From NCBI GenBank assembly GCA_002405555.1, contig DHMA01000172.1, positions 1 through 15,482 of the forward strand: a stretch of 15,482 nt of DNA. The letters are read 5' to 3'. The first letter of the stretch is position 1. Every line of letters begins with the position of its first letter. The notes below the pieces were generated by a model. It was not told where the DNA came from. It was given only the letters and a program-made list of their open reading frames with translations, and ran no database searches. The translations under genes and the position numbers were made by a program. Below, piece by piece: positions 14,752 to 15,482 of the stretch. This stretch comes from Opitutia bacterium UBA4654. GTDB lineage: Bacteria > Verrucomicrobiota > Verrucomicrobiia > Opitutales > Intestinicryptomonadaceae.

Positions 14752-15032
14752 AAAAAGAAAAATTTAACGAACTTGTTGCTTCAATCAAGGAGGCAGTTGC
14801 CATCAGCAAGGGCGAAATCGAACCTGCCGAAACGGTAGTGATTCCGAGTCCTAAGGCGATTCGCGAAAAGCTGAACTTATCGCAGGACGAATTTGCGGAA
14901 TTTGTCGGCGTTCGCGTCGCCACTTTGCGCAATTGGGAGCAGGGACGCAGGCGCATACCGTCTACGGCGAAAACCCTGTTGCGGATTGCCGAACGCCACC
15001 CCGACATTATTTTGGAATTGGCGAATGTCTGA
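14748..15032 (+). CDS. higA: XRE-family antitoxin HigA
   Basis: The 94-residue protein has a helix-turn-helix domain at about 36-78 (KAIREKLNLSQDEFAEFVGV, then VATLRNWEQGRR) followed by PSTAKTLLRIAERHPDIILEL. This layout matches HigA2-type antitoxins, with an N-terminal region (1-35) that wraps the toxin and a C-terminal DNA-binding domain. It should neutralise HigB and repress the operon, probably through the palindrome at 14391-14405. The start is well supported: AAGGAGA (14734-14740) lies seven bases upstream and the ATG overlaps the toxin stop by four bases. Its own stop lies inside the next gene, which begins at 15025. Confidence 0.88.
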   Translation: MKKEKFNELVASIKEAVAISKGEIEPAETVVIPSPKAIREKLNLSQDEFAEFVGVRVATLRNWEQGRRRIPSTAKTLLRIAERHPDIILELANV

Positions 15033-15222
15033 TGCGGTAAAACCGATAACGTCGGAAGCCGAAAACGAAAAAGCGTTGAAGGTTATCGAGGCGTTGATGC
15101 TTAAGCCAAGCCTTACCCAAGCCGAAGACGAGTGCTTGGAAAAGCTGTTTTCGGCGGTTGAGGACTTTGAGCGGGTTGCGTATCCGTTGCGTTCGGAGCG
15201 CGAAAAAGGCGGTCGTTATTGA
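15025..15222 (+). CDS. Third gene of higBA operon, stand-alone COG5499-like domain
   Basis: This 65-residue product starts MSDAVKPITSEAENEKALK and has EALMLKPSLTQAEDECLEKL and FERVAYPLRSE. To my eye it resembles the N-terminal helical region of COG5499 HigA antitoxins, which run roughly 'I.TE.DYE.AL..IE.LMDA.PGT...D.L..L..LVE.YE...YPI'. Those proteins normally continue into a helix-turn-helix; here the protein ends after the YPL motif. It overlaps higA by eight bases (ATG 15025, higA stop 15030-15032), so it is probably translationally coupled to it. Its last codons and stop lie in the operon terminator. It may be an accessory antitoxin or a degraded one; the resemblance is by eye only. Confidence 0.7.
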   Translation: MSDAVKPITSEAENEKALKVIEALMLKPSLTQAEDECLEKLFSAVEDFERVAYPLRSEREKGGRY

Positions 15223-15233
15223 CCGCCTTTTTT
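15203..15233 (+). terminator. Terminator of the higBA operon
   Basis: AAAAAGGCGGTC (15203-15214) pairs perfectly with GACCGCCTTTTT (15221-15232) around a 6-base loop, followed by a T-run. The stop codon of the third gene (15220-15222) sits at the loop edge, so coding sequence and terminator overlap. Confidence 0.9.
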
Positions 15234-15264
15234 GTCAGGTTATCGCGTGGGTGTTTGAGTTGAT

Positions 15265-15367
15265 ATTGGATAACTTGTTTGTTGTCCGTCAAAGCGCGGG
15301 TTTATGTCCACTTTTATCCACCTGCTTTCCTTTTAAGGTGGATAAAATGGATAATTTGGGTGGATAT
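15265..15367. repeat. Cluster of DnaA-box-like TTATCCA motifs
   Basis: Compared with the DnaA box TTATCCACA, I see: TTATCCACC (15314-15322, plus), TTATCCACC (15337-15345, minus), TTATCCATT (15346-15354, minus), ATATCCACC (15359-15367, minus) and TTATCCAAT (15265-15273, minus). Two of them form the arms of a perfect 12-bp inverted repeat, TTTTATCCACCT (15312-15323) and AGGTGGATAAAA (15336-15347). None has the consensus final A. It could be a DnaA-binding region, or the operator of another regulator. Confidence 0.45.
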
Positions 15368-15390
15368 AAATTTCTTGGAAATTTGGGCGC

Positions 15391-15427
15391 AAAAAAACTC
15401 GCAAGTAGCTATCTTGCGAGTTTTTAA
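15391..15427 (-). terminator. Bidirectional terminator next to tRNA gene
   Basis: CTCGCAAG (15398-15405) pairs with CTTGCGAG (15413-15420) around a TAGCTAT loop, flanked by a run of seven A on the left and five T on the right. On the minus strand it lies 18 bases beyond the tRNA 3' end and has the longer U-run, so it most likely ends the tRNA transcript. Confidence 0.8.
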
Positions 15428-15444
15428 GTTTTGTTTCCTTTAAG

Positions 15445-15482
15445 TAGGCCGACCGAGATTCGAACTCGGAACCAATTGCTTA
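15445..15482 (-). tRNA. Partial tRNA gene (3' part), isotype undetermined
   Basis: Read on the minus strand, the sequence shows a standard T arm, CCGAG-TTCGAAT-CTCGG, followed by a 7-base acceptor strand TCGGCCT and discriminator A. CCA is not encoded (CTT follows). Before the T arm, TGGTT fits a 5-base variable loop and GCAAT the 3' side of the anticodon stem, with TAA as positions 36-38. U36 would mean an ANN codon, but the anticodon is outside the window, so I do not name the amino acid. Confidence 0.85.

Noticed and set aside
15445..15482. tRNA 3' end as an attachment site for an integrated element covering the toxin-antitoxin island
   Set aside because: No integrase and no second copy of the tRNA 3' sequence were found in the window.

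Overview
The window looks like a chromosomal segment of a Verrucomicrobiota (PVC-group) bacterium. The best taxonomic marker is a 52-codon gene at 9127-9285 (minus) whose product matches the small basic protein family that, from memory, is confined to Chlamydiae, Verrucomicrobia and Planctomycetes. The class is not fixed by the sequence; an Opitutia-like member is an inference from overall gene style. Coding DNA is moderately GC-rich, many starts lack a Shine-Dalgarno (SD) sequence, and there are no transposases, phage genes, CRISPR arrays or rRNA genes.

Layout. (1) 1-572 has no convincing gene. It holds a run of about nine back-to-back hairpins ending in a strong terminator. (2) 573-3367 is the conserved rpmH-rnpA-yidD-yidC cluster (bL34, RNase P protein, YidD, YidC insertase); dnaA is not visible upstream. 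(3) yebC (3466-4206) ends in a terminator and is followed by leuC (4296-5690). No leuD lies within the window. (4) 5691-6544 is an 854-base non-coding stretch. It has a 117-bp nested inverted repeat, a strong symmetrical terminator, a second set of hairpins, and then about 420 bases very rich in T and poor in A. (5) A DegT-family PLP aminotransferase (6545-7735) converges on a U32-family probable tRNA hydroxylase (minus). The small basic protein gene lies upstream of the U32 gene and is divergent from dnaE. (6) dnaE (9463-13305) encodes the replicative polymerase with an apparently intact PHP domain and converges on tpx (minus, 13595-14101). (7) 14184-15233 is an accessory island: a possible gene remnant, then a compact operon of HigB2/RelE-type toxin, XRE antitoxin and a third overlapping small gene, closed by a terminator. 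(8) 15234-15482 holds a cluster of DnaA-box-like motifs, another terminator, and the 3' part of a minus-strand tRNA gene cut by the window end.

How the genes work together. rpmH, rnpA, yidD and yidC serve ribosome assembly, tRNA 5' maturation and membrane protein insertion. yebC and the U32 gene also act in or near translation. leuC is a leucine biosynthesis step. tpx is antioxidant. The most novel-looking feature is the three-gene toxin-antitoxin operon: its third product resembles the N-terminal helical domain of a different HigA antitoxin family (COG5499), here as a stand-alone protein. The hairpin array upstream of rpmH and the DnaA-box-like cluster near the right end are the other main non-coding signals.
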